Positions 12,579 to 24,121 of a stretch of DNA of 64,000 nucleotides are shown here, piece after piece. This DNA comes from Mycogone perniciosa (taxonomy: Eukaryota > Ascomycota > Sordariomycetes > Hypocreales > Hypocreaceae), in NCBI GenBank assembly GCA_025331125.1, contig JAOALB010000087.1, forward strand, positions 62,001 through 126,000. Direction: 5' to 3'. A program made the translations under genes and the position numbers. The stretch's first letter is position 1, and each line of letters opens with the position of its first letter. The notes under the pieces are model-generated. The model saw only the letters and a program-made list of their open reading frames with translations, was not told where the DNA came from and did not search any database.

Positions 12579-13363
12579 TTGAATGTCAGCTAACTCGGCA
12601 ATCATTGCTATCGTCTCCCGCGTTTGGCCCCAGATATTTGAAGAACTTTAGAAATGAATTCATATCTTAGGTAGGAAACCACAGTAGTCTTATGTTCCCT
12701 ATTATTGTGCTACATTGAGTCTTGCGACTGCTTTAAATTGGAAAAGGTGTGCAGACTCGAATCCAATAGAATCCGTGGTTGATGAACATCTGTGTTGGTA
12801 GAATGCGGTCGCAAGTCAGGTCACAGAATTTCATCCAAGCGTATGAGGAATACAGGCCAGTGATGAGGAGCTGGCTTGGCTTCAACACTTGGGGCGGGTC
12901 TGCTAGTCACAAGATGGCGAGAGCAATGTATAATTACTAACCAGGGGGACGGTGTCGATGAGAATTAGCTTTTTGGATGACTTTATGTACTTGACCATGG
13001 GTAATCTGTGCTGGAGCAATTAGGTCTTCTTATGTTGCGTTAAACAACTTCTAAATTGCAGAATGATTTGGTTCGTGGCAGATCTCACTACACCGATGCG
13101 ATTGTGACATGGTCTCACAGGCATGATTGTTTTCCCATGGAGTGATCATTACTATGTTGCGAAGCCATGCATTGATGAGACCATCTACCCTCAAAGCCTA
13201 CCACGGCAGGTCTCTAAGGCAAGCAACTATCATATGGGGTTGCCAACAACTCTCATCATCGCAGAGCGGTGCGGAGTCCTGCAAGTAAGCAATTACTGAA
13301 GGAATGCGAGCGCTGCGATTCCGATGCCATCCATCGACTGATCTTCCCTTGATGTCAGCCTAC
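12579..13363. other. Intergenic between convergent NPC1-like and YTH genes
   Basis: No recognised gene. A 58-codon open frame (13123-13299, +) has protein-like composition but no identifiable family and no supporting context, so it is not called. The rest presumably holds two 3' untranslated regions. Confidence 0.4.
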
Positions 13364-14991
13364 TCAGTAGTCTATCAATGTCATACTGTGATATGACTCG
13401 GCTTCATCTCCGTCGGTGCAAGTGTGTTCGGTTGACGATAGCTCCGTCCGTCGCCAGTTTGGCCTGTCAACCCTTCTCAAGTCTTCACGAGAGTCACACT
13501 TCGCCTTGGCCGCACTGTCCCAGAAACGCGGGATGTCCCAGAAACGCGGGATGGCCCAGGACGAACCAACATCGCGTTTTTCGGTGCCTTGATCCATTGC
13601 TTTCATCATCTTTCGGCCGCAGTCTCCCGAATACTCTTGGCCATCTCGGCCGATAAAGACAGGAGCACCGTCATTGAAGGGGTTCCGAAGATCGCCAACC
13701 TTCCAGAAATCGGTGCGATGCTTATTGAGCCATTCGATACGGAAAGGATGACTCGGCTCCCAGTCAATATTGCTCATCCATTCTGCCTTGGCGATGTCGG
13801 GGCAAGGAGCTGTAACCATACGAGCCTGCAAATGCCGAGCACATTCAAGTCAGCGAATGTCAGGCACGGTGCGAATCTAGGGGTTCATTAGAACTTACAT
13901 AGCCTTGGAATGCCTTGGACTTGTTGATGGAGAAGAAGAGGATCACATTTTTACACTTGTTGAAAGCCTCAGTGAGCACCGGCCCGTTCGTAGCCTTTGT
14001 AACCCATAGACCCTAGATACTCATTAGAAATCTTGTCGGTGCAACTGGCACTCGGTGGTTGATATACTTACATCCCTCTGTGACATCTCAACATTCAGGG
14101 TGTTGAAGGACTTGATTAGGAAGTATCGCACTTCTGTGTAGTTGTTAGTCACCAACACTCAAGAGCATGCTCGAACACCAAGGTTCCGGTGTCATCTAGG
14201 CATGGCTTACCTTGGCCGTTCATATTCGAGACCATTCTGGGTAGACCGACATCAGAGCGACATGTCCCATTATCTGCCAGACTTTGCAAGAGCTTGGTTG
14301 GCTCTGTTCCCAGAGGTCCGAGTGTAGCACGACTACAAATAGAAGAAGCCCCTGTAATAGATAGGTCTCGCTGGTAGACATGGGGAGAGACTGAATCGCC
14401 ATCTCGTTGATCAATTATCCGTCTACACCGAAGGTCCACGGAACCATTAACAGAAGCAACCCGATCATTGAACACAGCGGAAGATCGAGGCTCGTGGGTC
14501 TGACCAATCATTGGACTTGTTGTCTTCCTTGGTTCGTCTTCAGAAGCCCAGCCGTTGCAATATGGATGAGGCGAAGCAGTGTTGACCCTTTGTTTTTCTG
14601 ACAGCGAGGTAGATGGGCTCAGCAGAAAAGAATCGGTATTTGAGGAAGAGTTGTGGCATTTATGAGAGACATTTGGCATAATCACGGTGCCAGCTGTGTT
14701 TTGGATCTCCAAGAGAATCTCAGAGCGCTGCTCGTTGATTGCCTTGAGCTTCCGGAGTGAACCCAAGACTTTCTGTCGATATTCGATGTCAAAGAAACCA
14801 GTATGCTCTAACCAGAGCTGTAGATCACCATCAGGTTGACAGACCTGACCATCGTGACGTGGCATTCCTGGTGCTCTATTCTTCACACCCCCATTCGTTA
14901 GTATTTCGTTATCGCTGTCGGTCTTCATAGAAAAATCATGTGATGTCTTATCGCTCCTGGCATACACGGCTTCTGTCGGGTGTCTCTCCAT
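13364..14991 (-). CDS. YTH-domain RNA-binding protein (m6A reader family)
   Basis: The YTH fold binds N6-methyladenosine in RNA through an aromatic cage. Four exons (14211-14991, 14072-14133, 13899-14012, 13364-13825; introns 77, 59 and 73 bp) give 472 residues. The spliced YTH domain (about 262-400) reads EVRYFLIKSFN, then GLWVTKATN (cage Trp 284), VILFFSINKSKAFQGYARMV, AEW (second cage Trp candidate, 335), and LRNPFNDGAPVFIGRDGQE (around 365-383). The N-terminal half is Ser-rich and disordered except for a helical block LWLEHTGFFDIEYRQKVLGS followed by RKLKAINEQRSEIL, seen with YTH domains in other fungi. After the domain the protein carries a direct IPRFWD-IPRFWD duplication from an 18-bp tandem repeat. 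The target and partner set are unknown. Confidence 0.92.
13518..13553. repeat. 18-bp tandem duplication in the YTH gene coding sequence
   Basis: Two perfect copies of an 18-bp unit (13518-13535 and 13536-13553) lie in frame and encode IPRFWD twice on the minus strand, after the YTH fold and before the variable tail. Confidence 0.95.
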
Positions 14992-15808
14992 CGTGTGCTC
15001 GGGGGGGGGGACTCGATCGTTGCGGCTTGCCCTTGAGTGGGTATGGCTCCGACTGAGGGGGGAGGTTTGAAGCTTAAGTAGCCTTTCCTACAGAGTGAAT
15101 AAGCATCCAATCTGTGGTTTCAACAAGCCCTTGGTATCTAATTGTGTGATAACTGGGGCCTGCTGCCACTGGCTCGAAAATTGGGGAAAACATACCGGGC
15201 TGGCGAATACCGAATGCAAGGAATCCAGTCGCGAAATGAAGGAGAATTGTTGTCTGAAGGCAAAGAGAATGACAATATCTAGATTGTTGGTCCCAAACAA
15301 GCATCCCACATTGAAGAGGTGTCCTTACTGTAGAACCGAGGTCGATCGAGTCAACAATAAGACTATTAATGTGTAATGATAGCTGGCCAGGACCTCGGAA
15401 TCGAGGTGCAATAATAGCGCAGGTGAGCCGGGAGGAATTCGTTTGTCCGCCTTCAATTAATATTAGAGGCCAGCAGCCGGCTTTGAATCACCCACCTTCG
15501 ATGCAGTCACCCGACATCAACGCACGTGAATACACCTATTCATACACATAACACGAATCTTATCTCATCTAGTCAATGACTCATCAAAATGCCTCAACCT
15601 GTTCAGATATAGGCTGAGGTTCGGAGTTTGATGAAGCTGTATGCGACTTTCATTACTATTCGACCAAGAATAGGTAGAGGAAAGGGGCCATTCGATCGTG
15701 AGCCTGGTGCAGGCAACCTTCTATATGTATGCATATGCGTGGCTTACTGATTGCGAGGTGGTCAGGAAAGTTCGCTGAAACGTGTATTTCGGATAGTCAA
15801 AGCAAGGA
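14992..15808. other. Intergenic upstream of the YTH gene
   Basis: Upstream region of the YTH gene and downstream region of GPI18. A run of about ten G sits at 15001. Short open frames on both strands look random; nothing else was recognised. Confidence 0.45.
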
Positions 15809-17173
15809 CTATGCCGGAGGAAGAAATGATGCAAACAAGCCTCCTTGAATGCTTCCATACATGATCATGAAGACGACCATTGCCGAACCCCAACCCTGCA
15901 TCCGCTTTTCACTCAAGCAACTGGCCACCCACCAATACCAGACAGGGAAGCCAGATGATAACCGGGTGATGATTTGCACATGGAAATTTGTAATAGCTAG
16001 AGTAGCAACCAGAACCTGACAGGCCGCGAGCGTTCGCACAAAGATGCGGTAATGGGACTGGCTACCAATTGAGTTTTGTCGAAGGCTTTTATGTGGCTCG
16101 ATGATGACCTCTACCCCAGACTTGATAAGTATGGAGAGCATCGGACTAGCCAGCAAAAACAAAGGAAGTTGATCCAAAGTCCAGTATCTCAGAAATCCGA
16201 CGTTCCTATAAACCAAAGTCAACTTCGCCTACCATTTACACTGGAAGCGGCAGACCCACCAATAGTGATCTTGAACAAAGGTATAAATGCTAGGAATCAT
16301 CCGGGAACACCAGGGCCGCGGTCCAGTCTCACCCAAATCTGCACGGCAATACCTCATCCATGCGATTGCTTGAGGTACGATACTTCCAGCAGCGACACAG
16401 ATACCGCCAATAATCGTGGACGCCAGTGAAAAAACCCGAGATAGGCCGGGACGTTGCATGAGTATCCGCAAATCTTTGATTGCTTCTGTCGCAAACAGGA
16501 GGCCGCTGATCAAGCCATTGCTTCGAAACGCAGTCGCCAGCCCGAATGCAATGCCTGCGCCAATCAAAGCAAGGTTTCGGCTCAAGGCCGTGTGGTATTG
16601 CTTCAGACTCGTAGCAAAGAGTAAGTTGCCGATGAAAGATAAGCAAGCAAACGGGCTTTCTGCATACGGCGCAGAGAGGAAAAGTCCAGCGGGTGACAGA
16701 ATGTGTAGCACAGACGCCACGTAGGCAAGTTTCTTATTTTGAAAGAGAAGAATTGTGAGTCTATACAGTGCAAGCACCGCGACCAGGTGCGCAAGATGCG
16801 AAAAAGCGATGGCAAACAGGGGTTCAAACACGCCGTGGCCGATGAGATTCCAGGACCGACAGAATCGCGCCAGGACCCGAACAGCGGTCGATAAGGCCGC
16901 TGAAAACGCCCATTCTTGCTCATAAACGTAGCCGATACGTGCAGCATGCATGAAGTATAACGCATCCCATCGCGTCAGCCTCGCTGCCAGGGCTGGGACC
17001 TTAGCACCAGCTCCGTAGAGACGCTCGAAGAAAAGAGAGGTTGACGTGTCATAATCCTGGCCGATGGCGGTGCCGAGCGCGATGGCAAGCAATAACCCCT
17101 TCCAGGCCGAAAATATGACGATCAATGAGTAGATTGGATGAGAATCGTGGGAAATCAACCTCATCTTTGCCAT
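15809..17173 (-). CDS. GPI18: GPI mannosyltransferase 2 (PIG-V / Gpi18)
   Basis: ER multi-pass enzyme that adds the second mannose to the GPI anchor precursor. Two exons (16260-17173 and 15809-16205) with a 54-bp intron encode 436 residues. The junction rebuilds DHYWNVGFLRYW, a conserved family segment with the QDHYWNVGFLRYW look of fungal Gpi18. The N-terminal luminal motif LTRWDALYFMHAARIGYVYE followed by EWAF is diagnostic. The segments HILSPAGLFLSAPYAESPFACLSF and AFRSNGL also match. About eight to ten hydrophobic segments are visible. The start ATG (MAKMRLISH) precedes the first hydrophobic segment by a short cytosolic stretch, as in orthologs. It has the same orientation as the YTH gene. 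Confidence 0.93.
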
Positions 17174-17783
17174 CGGCGAATAGTCAACTGTGCGAGGCGT
17201 TTGGGACCATTGGATTTCAGGCTTGGCCTGTATGTCTGAGCGTGTGGCTGCGGGCCTGAACGAAATATATTTAGTTTGGATAATTGGAGGTAATTATCAT
17301 AAATGGTCGTGTTTGGAGCGGTCCACACGAAATGAGGGCAAGGGAAGCTGCATGGAGTGATGCATGAAGTCGTTTGTTGATGTTTACCCCTATAACGGAT
17401 TTACGGAAGACGGTGAAGAGTGATCCTGTCACTGAACTCACTCACTGCATTTACCCGTAGCAGTGGCTGTGAGTTCAACACCCTAAAAAAAGTGAGATGA
17501 GAGCTCATGAATGTCATATGAACACACACGGCGAAAAAAGGACCAATTAGTATAATTTAAACTGAAAAAAAAAGTCATCTCACTTTATCAGTATTATAAA
17601 CAATATTTATATATATTTTCACCTTTTCGTTTGATAAACGGCGTCTGCTAAGTGAGATCCAGCATGAAACACATCGCCAGCCATCGTCATCCTGTTTGCT
17701 GACAAATGCATCAAGCCGTTCCGTTGATATGTAGCAACACCTATTCCAGCCTTTCACAATGTCACTGCCTTTGGGCGACATGA
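17174..17783. other. Intergenic upstream of GPI18, AT-rich near 17540-17640
   Basis: Contains an AT-rich stretch (ATATTTATATATATTTTC near 17600) and several short A runs. A 68-codon minus-strand frame here has no recognisable relative. No N-terminal half for the adjacent thioesterase relic was found in any frame. Confidence 0.45.
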
Positions 17784-18446
17784 GTCACTAAAATAGGTGA
17801 CAGGAGTAATAGCTCTACGGATCCACTATCTCCTTTAGACTCAGCGAAGCAGCCTTCGCTAGGAGAATTCCTCCCTCCTATCACAATCCCGCCTTCTTCC
17901 TCGCCACACAAGTCGACTGTCATCTTTGTACTGGCTGGCATCAGCCAAGGATGTACCATGTCTATAACTAGCATGCTGCTCTGGTATGGAGACGCCCTGG
18001 GAGCCGTAGTTGGCATGTGTGGCTTCATGCCCATGGCTACCCACTTCACAGGAATATTGAATGAAGAGCAGGGTGGCACGGGCGACGATGATAGTATCGT
18101 GTTCGAAAGTGAGAGCGATACTGCTGCCAGTGATAGCACCACTGGCCAGGAACGTGAAGGTAGATTGCCAGCACAAAAGGTTGTGGCAGAGCTTCGTGAG
18201 GAGGTTGAGCTACCCAGAAACACATCACAAATCTCAGGCCTCTCTTGTCTATCAACACCGGTCTTTCTGGGACATGGGACAGTGGATGAGAAGGTGGAGT
18301 ATCACCACGGTCAAAAAGCCGTGGAGTTTCTGGAGAAAATGGGTCTGGAGGTGGAGTTTCGTACATATGATGGACTTGGTCATTGGTACTCGCAAGAGAT
18401 GTTAGAGCATATCATCGCATTCTTATCATCGGGAGTAGATGTATAA
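17784..18446 (+). pseudogene. Relic of an acyl-protein thioesterase / phospholipase-carboxylesterase with internal deletion
   Basis: Open frame without an initiator ATG before the active site (first in-frame ATG at 17958; in-frame TGA at 17781). The right-hand part is clearly an LYPLA-type serine hydrolase: nucleophile elbow AGISQGC, then GAVVGMCGFMPM, TPVFLGHGTVDEKV (Asp) and DGLGHWYS (His). The left-hand part, FLPPITIPPSSSPHKSTVIF, resembles the N-terminus of the same family, which should run straight into the HGRG oxyanion loop. Here it fuses directly to the nucleophile region, so roughly 100 residues, including the oxyanion loop, appear to be deleted. The loss and the absent start codon argue for a pseudogene. 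An unseen upstream exon is the alternative. Convergent with L-galactonate dehydratase, 77 bp apart. Confidence 0.55.
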
Positions 18447-18523
18447 AAAAAGAATTAAGAAAAGAATTCTAAGCGCAGCGGGTGAACAAGATTCAGTTGC
18501 ATATTACAGTCCCAATATTCCCC

Positions 18524-19943
18524 TTATACCTTCTCCCCCATCAGAATGGATTGAGCCTCTTCACTTGTCCACCAACTCACTCCCTTCTCGCCTGGGTACG
18601 TGTACATGGCCATACTCTCCGGTTTCATCTCGACACTATATCCAGCCTCCGTTGGAGTTTGGTAGTACCCATCCTTGATGACAGAAGGGTGCAGGAAGTG
18701 CTCATGCAGATGGTCAACAAACTCTAGAACCGAGCGTTTGCCACTGACGACGACATAGTCAATAGTACTCAGGTGCTGTGTGTACTCGGGAAGACCCACG
18801 CCACCGGAGTGAGGTACGATGGGCACATTGAACTTCTTGGCCATAAGCAGAACGGCGAGAACCTCATTCACACCACCAAGACGGCAGGCGTCGATCTGAC
18901 AGACGTCAATGGCACCAGTCATGAGGAGTTGTTTGAAAATGACGCGGTTCTGGCACATTTCGCCAGTTGCAACTCCAATTCCGTATGGCTTGAGTGCATC
19001 ACGGACAGCCTTATGACCCAAAATGTCGTCAGGTGAAGTAGGTTCCTCAATAAACCAGGGCTTGAAGTCACTGAGCTGCTTCATATACTCGATGGCCTCC
19101 GGAACGGACCAGATCTGGTTGGCGTCCACCATGAGGACATTGCCCTTGTCATATCCAATGACCTCCCGGGCAATTCCCAATCGTTTTCGGTCTTGTTCGA
19201 TGCCCCCACCGACTTTTAGCTTAAAGTACTTGTAGCCTTCAGCCAGTGTCTCATGTAGAAGTTTCTTCATCTTATCTTCTCCGTATCCTAACCACCCAGC
19301 GCTAGTGGTATAGGCGGGAACGGCACGGCTTTTAAGAGCCTCCTCAATACGCTTCGCCTTGCCACCCTCCTCGGCGCGTAAGAGCTCAATTGCCTCCTCG
19401 GGCGTGATGGCATCAGTGATGTAGCGAAAGTCAATACACTTGACATATTCCTCGGGGGTCATATCGGCGACGATGCGCCAGACAGGCTTATCAAGCGTCT
19501 TGGCCCAGAGGTCCCAGACAGCATTGACGACAGCTCCGAGAGCGAGGTGGATGACGCCTTTCTCGGGACCAATCCAACGGAGCTGGCTATCAGAGACGAG
19601 GTATCGCCAAGTTTGACCCCAGTCAGCGACTAGGGATGACAGTGTCTTACCCGTGAGCCGATCAGCGAGATGGTTGATGGCGGCGCAAACAATGTCATTT
19701 CCACGCCCAATGGTGAAGGTCTGTTCCGGGGGACAAAATGTTAGTCCGGTTCAACCAACTCTTTGGGTCTTTATTTGCTGCACCAACCATGCCATGACCA
19801 TTGTATTTTGAGTCTGTTTCGAGAATGCAGTATGCCGCAGAATAGTTACAAGCTGAATTCATAGCATCGGAGCCTGTTTTGTCGAGTGATGTCGGGAACC
19901 GCACATCACAGCTCCTGAAGCCTGTGATTGTGACGTCGGACAT
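18524..19943 (-). CDS. lgd1: L-galactonate dehydratase (enolase superfamily), fungal D-galacturonate pathway
   Basis: Second step of fungal D-galacturonate (pectin) catabolism: L-galactonate to 2-keto-3-deoxy-L-galactonate. Exons 19788-19943 and 18524-19720 around a 67-bp intron encode 450 residues, the length I recall for Trichoderma LGD1. The start MSDVTITGFRSCDVRFPTSL and the junction HGM-TFTIGRGND match that enzyme closely. Enolase-superfamily signatures include the catalytic Lys in KYFKLKVGG, metal ligands VDANQIW, WFIEEPTSPDD and ATGEMCQNR, and the His in VPHSGGVGLPEY. No pathway neighbours (galacturonate reductase, aldolase) are in the window, so the pathway is not clustered here. Mitochondrial ENOSF1-type fuconate dehydratase is the next nearest relative. 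Confidence 0.93.
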
Positions 19944-22873
19944 AGCGTTGAGTATAATGGTTGATTGATGGTGAAGAGTGGTCACAAATCTCGCAGATGT
20001 TGCAGTCTCTGGTCGGTATTTATCGATGGAGACTTCTGATTTCTCTTACGGAAATTGATCAGGAGTGATTGGGTATTTCAGTGGCCTCTCGAATGTCTAG
20101 GTTCACAAAATGGCGTTCAGGGTACGAGCACTGGAATATACACGACGGAGAATATCTCACCTCTTTGGTATTACCGCTCCATATCCAACCTAGGTACTCC
20201 GTACTATCATCTATTACATGATTGAGGAGGCATCGCGGGGTTCAATCCAGGTGGGACTCCGTTGGGGCCGACACCGGCATGTGATAATAAATTCTAGGTA
20301 ATATCCGACTGTCTTCCTCGTAGTAATTCTAGTAAAAAATACATGCAGGTTTTCAAGAGTACGAGGACCATCTGCTTATATGCTGACGCAATTAGGTGCC
20401 AAGGCAGGTTGTCTCTCCGTCAGTCTGATGGCTACCCTATACTTCACGGTCAGACAGGGTGAGAAAGTTGGGCAATTCAAGTGGTGAAGTTAGATTTTAT
20501 ATGGAATATAGGATTATTATTCCAGTAAGTCCTATGAGCACCCGAGTCTCATTTGGGAAAAGGGGGGAAATCAGGATATTGTGTTGTCAACCATATTCGC
20601 GATACTACAACGATCGGATGGTTGATGGGGAAATATAATATATATTCGGTATCGTATATAGTACTTCGTATGGAGTACGGAGTACTTGATATCACATTAA
20701 CCGTGGTACTACCTGTTGGTACCAAATTTACCGACATATCTATTTTCCCGACGGGATTTTTTACGGCTAGTACGGAATACTACAATCTCAATATTCCCTG
20801 TCTTACTCCGCACTTCAACTCGAATACATTTATCTACGAAGTAGGTACATTACTTCGTAGATCATACCTTAGTTCTCTCTCATCGATTTATATCTACTCT
20901 TCGTCTCTACGTCGTCATTGGCTCCCCCTTTGCTCCACGCTTTACCTTTGACCACCATGCAGAATGATATGGGCGAACGGGCCAACCCTGAAAGGCTGTC
21001 TCTTCAACTTTAGATCCGCGGCACGATTCTTGATAAGGCCCGTTTTATCGACCTACATACCTATTACTCGGATAGTGAGCAGGCCCATCTCCAGAATCGA
21101 TGCCCCAGAATAGCATGTGACCCCACCAACGTTAACCTCCCATATCTACGTGCTGAGTATAATATGCACAGTAGGTACGAAGTAGTTGCTTGCAAACTGA
21201 CCCCGCCTGCCTTCTTGTCTGATTTATTTAGACAGACGCTAAATGGGCAAACTGGTGGCCTTGCATATCTACATATTATTATGGTCTTAGTATCCGTGCT
21301 CAGTAGGATTTATGTATCCATCAAAGGTAACAAACAGTATCAGTACTAGGTATTATAAAGCACGGTGTGCGCCGGAGCTATTGACTTCCAGTAAGGCGTG
21401 TCTCTGCTCGCAAAATTGAGCCTGATCATAAGGTGACCACCTCGAATACTACTATCCGCAACGAGTACTAAGCGTGGCGATCGTACATACCTCTCCTGCC
21501 TAACCTGGAGGTGGTCTCAATATGCATAAAATTCACCCGGAACTTTCGCATATGCTCTTTTCTCGGTTGCGCGTTTGTTGGAAGTCAAACAAAGGTTCTC
21601 CAGGTCGGCCCCCCAACATGATTGACAGTGACGGTAACTGTTTGACTCATGCATTAATTGTATGCTTGATATAGAAATTCAGAGAACAGATGTGAAAGCC
21701 GGCTACTCATAATTCATGCTCCCCCTTGTTGCCCAATGCTTATGGATACACGTTAGGAACCTAAAAGCGACAACCCCTTTTATCATGCCCCCCAAAAGAA
21801 GCCAAGGCAGCTTATGACAAGGGGTACAAATGGCAGCGCAAGTTTTCACACTCTTTACTCCAATGGTACCCTAAAGCCATTTTCAAGCAGGATCAACAGC
21901 ACATGATGCAAAAAACTTCCCTCCTACAACACCAGGTCTTGGCACCTCGTGTTAACGTTTTCGCACGCAACACCACCAAACCACTAACAGAACCAAACTA
22001 TCGCGATGGCCTTAGAGCCCGCGAGCAGCGGTCCCTTTAACTTAGGGGAGCGTACGCCTAGGAAGATATAACAGGAAGCAAGGAATACTATTCTCGCTGG
22101 AGCTGATACCTACGAATTTTAAGGAGTGTACCGTCCTATAAATTATTACCTGAAACTTTGCGTTTAATTTGTGGCATGTATTTCCATCTGCGTGCAATAT
22201 TGCATCTTATGTATTTCTGCAGAATGTGTGTAACATGAGATGATGAATCGTAAATATTTTACGAATACAAAACTTCAAACCATTCTCTTGGCCCAGAGTT
22301 TCAAGTGCAATGCCTGATATCAGTTCGTCATGCCCAGTGAGGCCATAAACAAGAGCTTTCATCAAATCCCCCCCCTTGAAGCATTGACTGTAGTTTTCAG
22401 GGTACAATGTTCCTATAGCTGTTATTATATCCCTACTGGCCTAGTATTTATCGTCATCTGTTGGCTAAATCTGGGTTCCATTTTTTACCAATGCAAATAC
22501 CCAGAGCTCAGGAGTGCCGAAATAATTAATATGAAAACCAGGATGTCCAACGTCACGGATGATAATTTTATTGTGTACGACGAAGTACAAGTCATAATAG
22601 TACTTCGTATATAAATGCTCCGTCAAAGACTCAAAGTGCAATGAAACTGCGGGATGTCGTCATTCATTGCCCAAAATACATTAGCTCCCTTGGCTCCAGC
22701 CAGCCAGGGACTCAAGCTCCACCTGCCTTCTTGCTTCTCTCATAGTATTATATTATTATGGTTTCCTCACAAACGGCGTGACACGACCTCTATAGATTCT
22801 GATCCCACGCAATCTACAATCGTCCTCATCTCAGAAAACGGGCCTCGTTGAAACCGCTTGGTGGTGGGCCAGT
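19944..22873. other. 2.9-kb gene-poor intergenic region between lgd1 and RAD10
   Basis: Divergent upstream regions of lgd1 and RAD10 with no supported gene between. It is AT-rich in places and dense in dispersed motifs: TACTCCGTAC near 20191, a compound block at 20661-20687 (TACTTCGTA, TACGGAGTA overlapping), TACTTCGTAG near 20850, TACGAAGTAG near 21176, and a CGAAGTAC / GTACTTCG pair near 22580-22611. The run of C at 22367 and the 66-codon minus frame beside it have no recognised meaning. Confidence 0.5.
20661..20687. repeat. Compound block of dispersed TAC-N3-GTA motifs
   Basis: TACTTCGTA and TACGGAGTA types overlap within 27 bp. This is the densest single block of the dispersed motif family found throughout the intergenic DNA of this window. 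Confidence 0.7.
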
Positions 22874-24121
22874 ATGGATGGCGACTACGGCGCCGATGAA
22901 GCCCTCCTGGAGGCCATGGCGGCCGCTGATCCAACACCGCCAGCACGCAAGCCCATTCAACAGCCCACTCCCCAGCGCCTTGATAAGGCACCTCCTACCA
23001 GCAGCATGTCGGGAAACAAGATCGTACAGCCGACACCACAAGCCATTCCGCCGAAGAGCTCCGGCTCGACAATTCTTGTGTCGCCCCGTCAGCGAGGCAA
23101 CCCCGTCTTGACGTGTATCCGATCAATACCATGGGAGTATAGTGATGTACCTGCCGACTATGTCCTTGGGCTTACAACCTGCGCATTATTCCTCAGGTAT
23201 GGCATCGGAGCGCACAGCAAAGCGCCATAATACTAATGGAAGCTTGTAACCAGTCTCAAATACCACCGTCTTCATCCCGAATACATATACACTCGCATCC
23301 GCAACCTGCAGGGCAAGTACAATCTTCGTATCCTCCTTACGCTGGTAGACATTCCGAACCATGAAGACCCGCTACGCGAGTTATCCAAGACGTCCATGGT
23401 CAACAATGCCACAATTATATTGTGTTGGTCTGCTGCTGAAGCGGCCCGCTATCTCGAACTCTACAAGTCCTACGAGAACGCCAACTTTACAGCTATTCGT
23501 GGTCAGCAAGCATCTAGCTACGGGGACAAACTCGTCGATTTCGTAACGGTGCCAAGAAGCCTCAATAAGTCAGATGCTGTAGCTCTAGTAGCCAACTTCG
23601 GCAGTGTCAGGAATGCCATCAATGCAGAACCGGAGCAGCTTGGCATGCTTAACGGATGGGGTGGGGTCAAGGTTAAGAGATGGACTTCCGCGATCGAAGA
23701 GCCGTTTAGGGCAAAGAAGGCCGCGAAGCGTGGGCTGCAGACATCCACTGCTCCTGCGGGACAGTCTTCATTAAGTGACGATACTGCCCGATCCTCGCGG
23801 TTGGACCAAGCCAGACCACTTTCTAGCGTTGCTCTGAAGGGAGTGCTACCACAGAAGTCATATGGCCAAGAATCGTCGGCCGAAAGCACATCGGGCCTCC
23901 ATCAGACAGAGAAGGCGTCTCCCGCAAAGCAATTTCATTTCTTGGATGAAATGGATGACGAGGATGAGGAAGAGGCACTGTTGGCCGCGGCTATTGAGGA
24001 ATCGAAACGGACAGCTCAACTGATAGACCCAGAAAAGGAGGGACTGAAGACTGGAATAGAAGACGATCAACTGCGCGGAGGTGTAGCTGCGGCATTGGCG
24101 AAATTGCGAGAAAATGGTTGA
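22874..24121 (+). CDS. RAD10: Rad10/ERCC1 DNA repair endonuclease subunit
   Basis: Non-catalytic partner of the Rad1/XPF nuclease in nucleotide excision repair, crosslink repair and single-strand annealing. Exons 22874-23196 and 23254-24121 with a 57-bp intron encode 396 residues. After a Pro/Gln-rich N-terminus, the central nuclease-like domain starts at ILVSPRQRGNPVLTCIRSIPWEY. The junction gives CALFLSLKYHRLHPEYIY, the standard ERCC1 core, followed by NLRILLTLVDI and IILCWSAAEAARYLE. The tandem helix-hairpin-helix region (VPRSLNKSDAVALVANFGS) follows, then LGMLNGWGGVKVKRW. The C-terminal 130 residues are an acidic, disordered fungal extension (DEMDDEDEEEALLAAA) reminiscent of a ubiquitin-interacting motif. 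No defect was seen. Confidence 0.94.

Noticed and set aside
13123..13299. 58-codon protein-like frame between NPC1-like and YTH genes
   Set aside because: Too short, no family, no splice partners seen, and it lies in shared 3' flank; kept only as a note.
20220..20270. tRNA-like GGGTTCAATCC box
   Set aside because: No A box at the right distance and no cloverleaf could be folded by eye; no tRNA called anywhere in the window.
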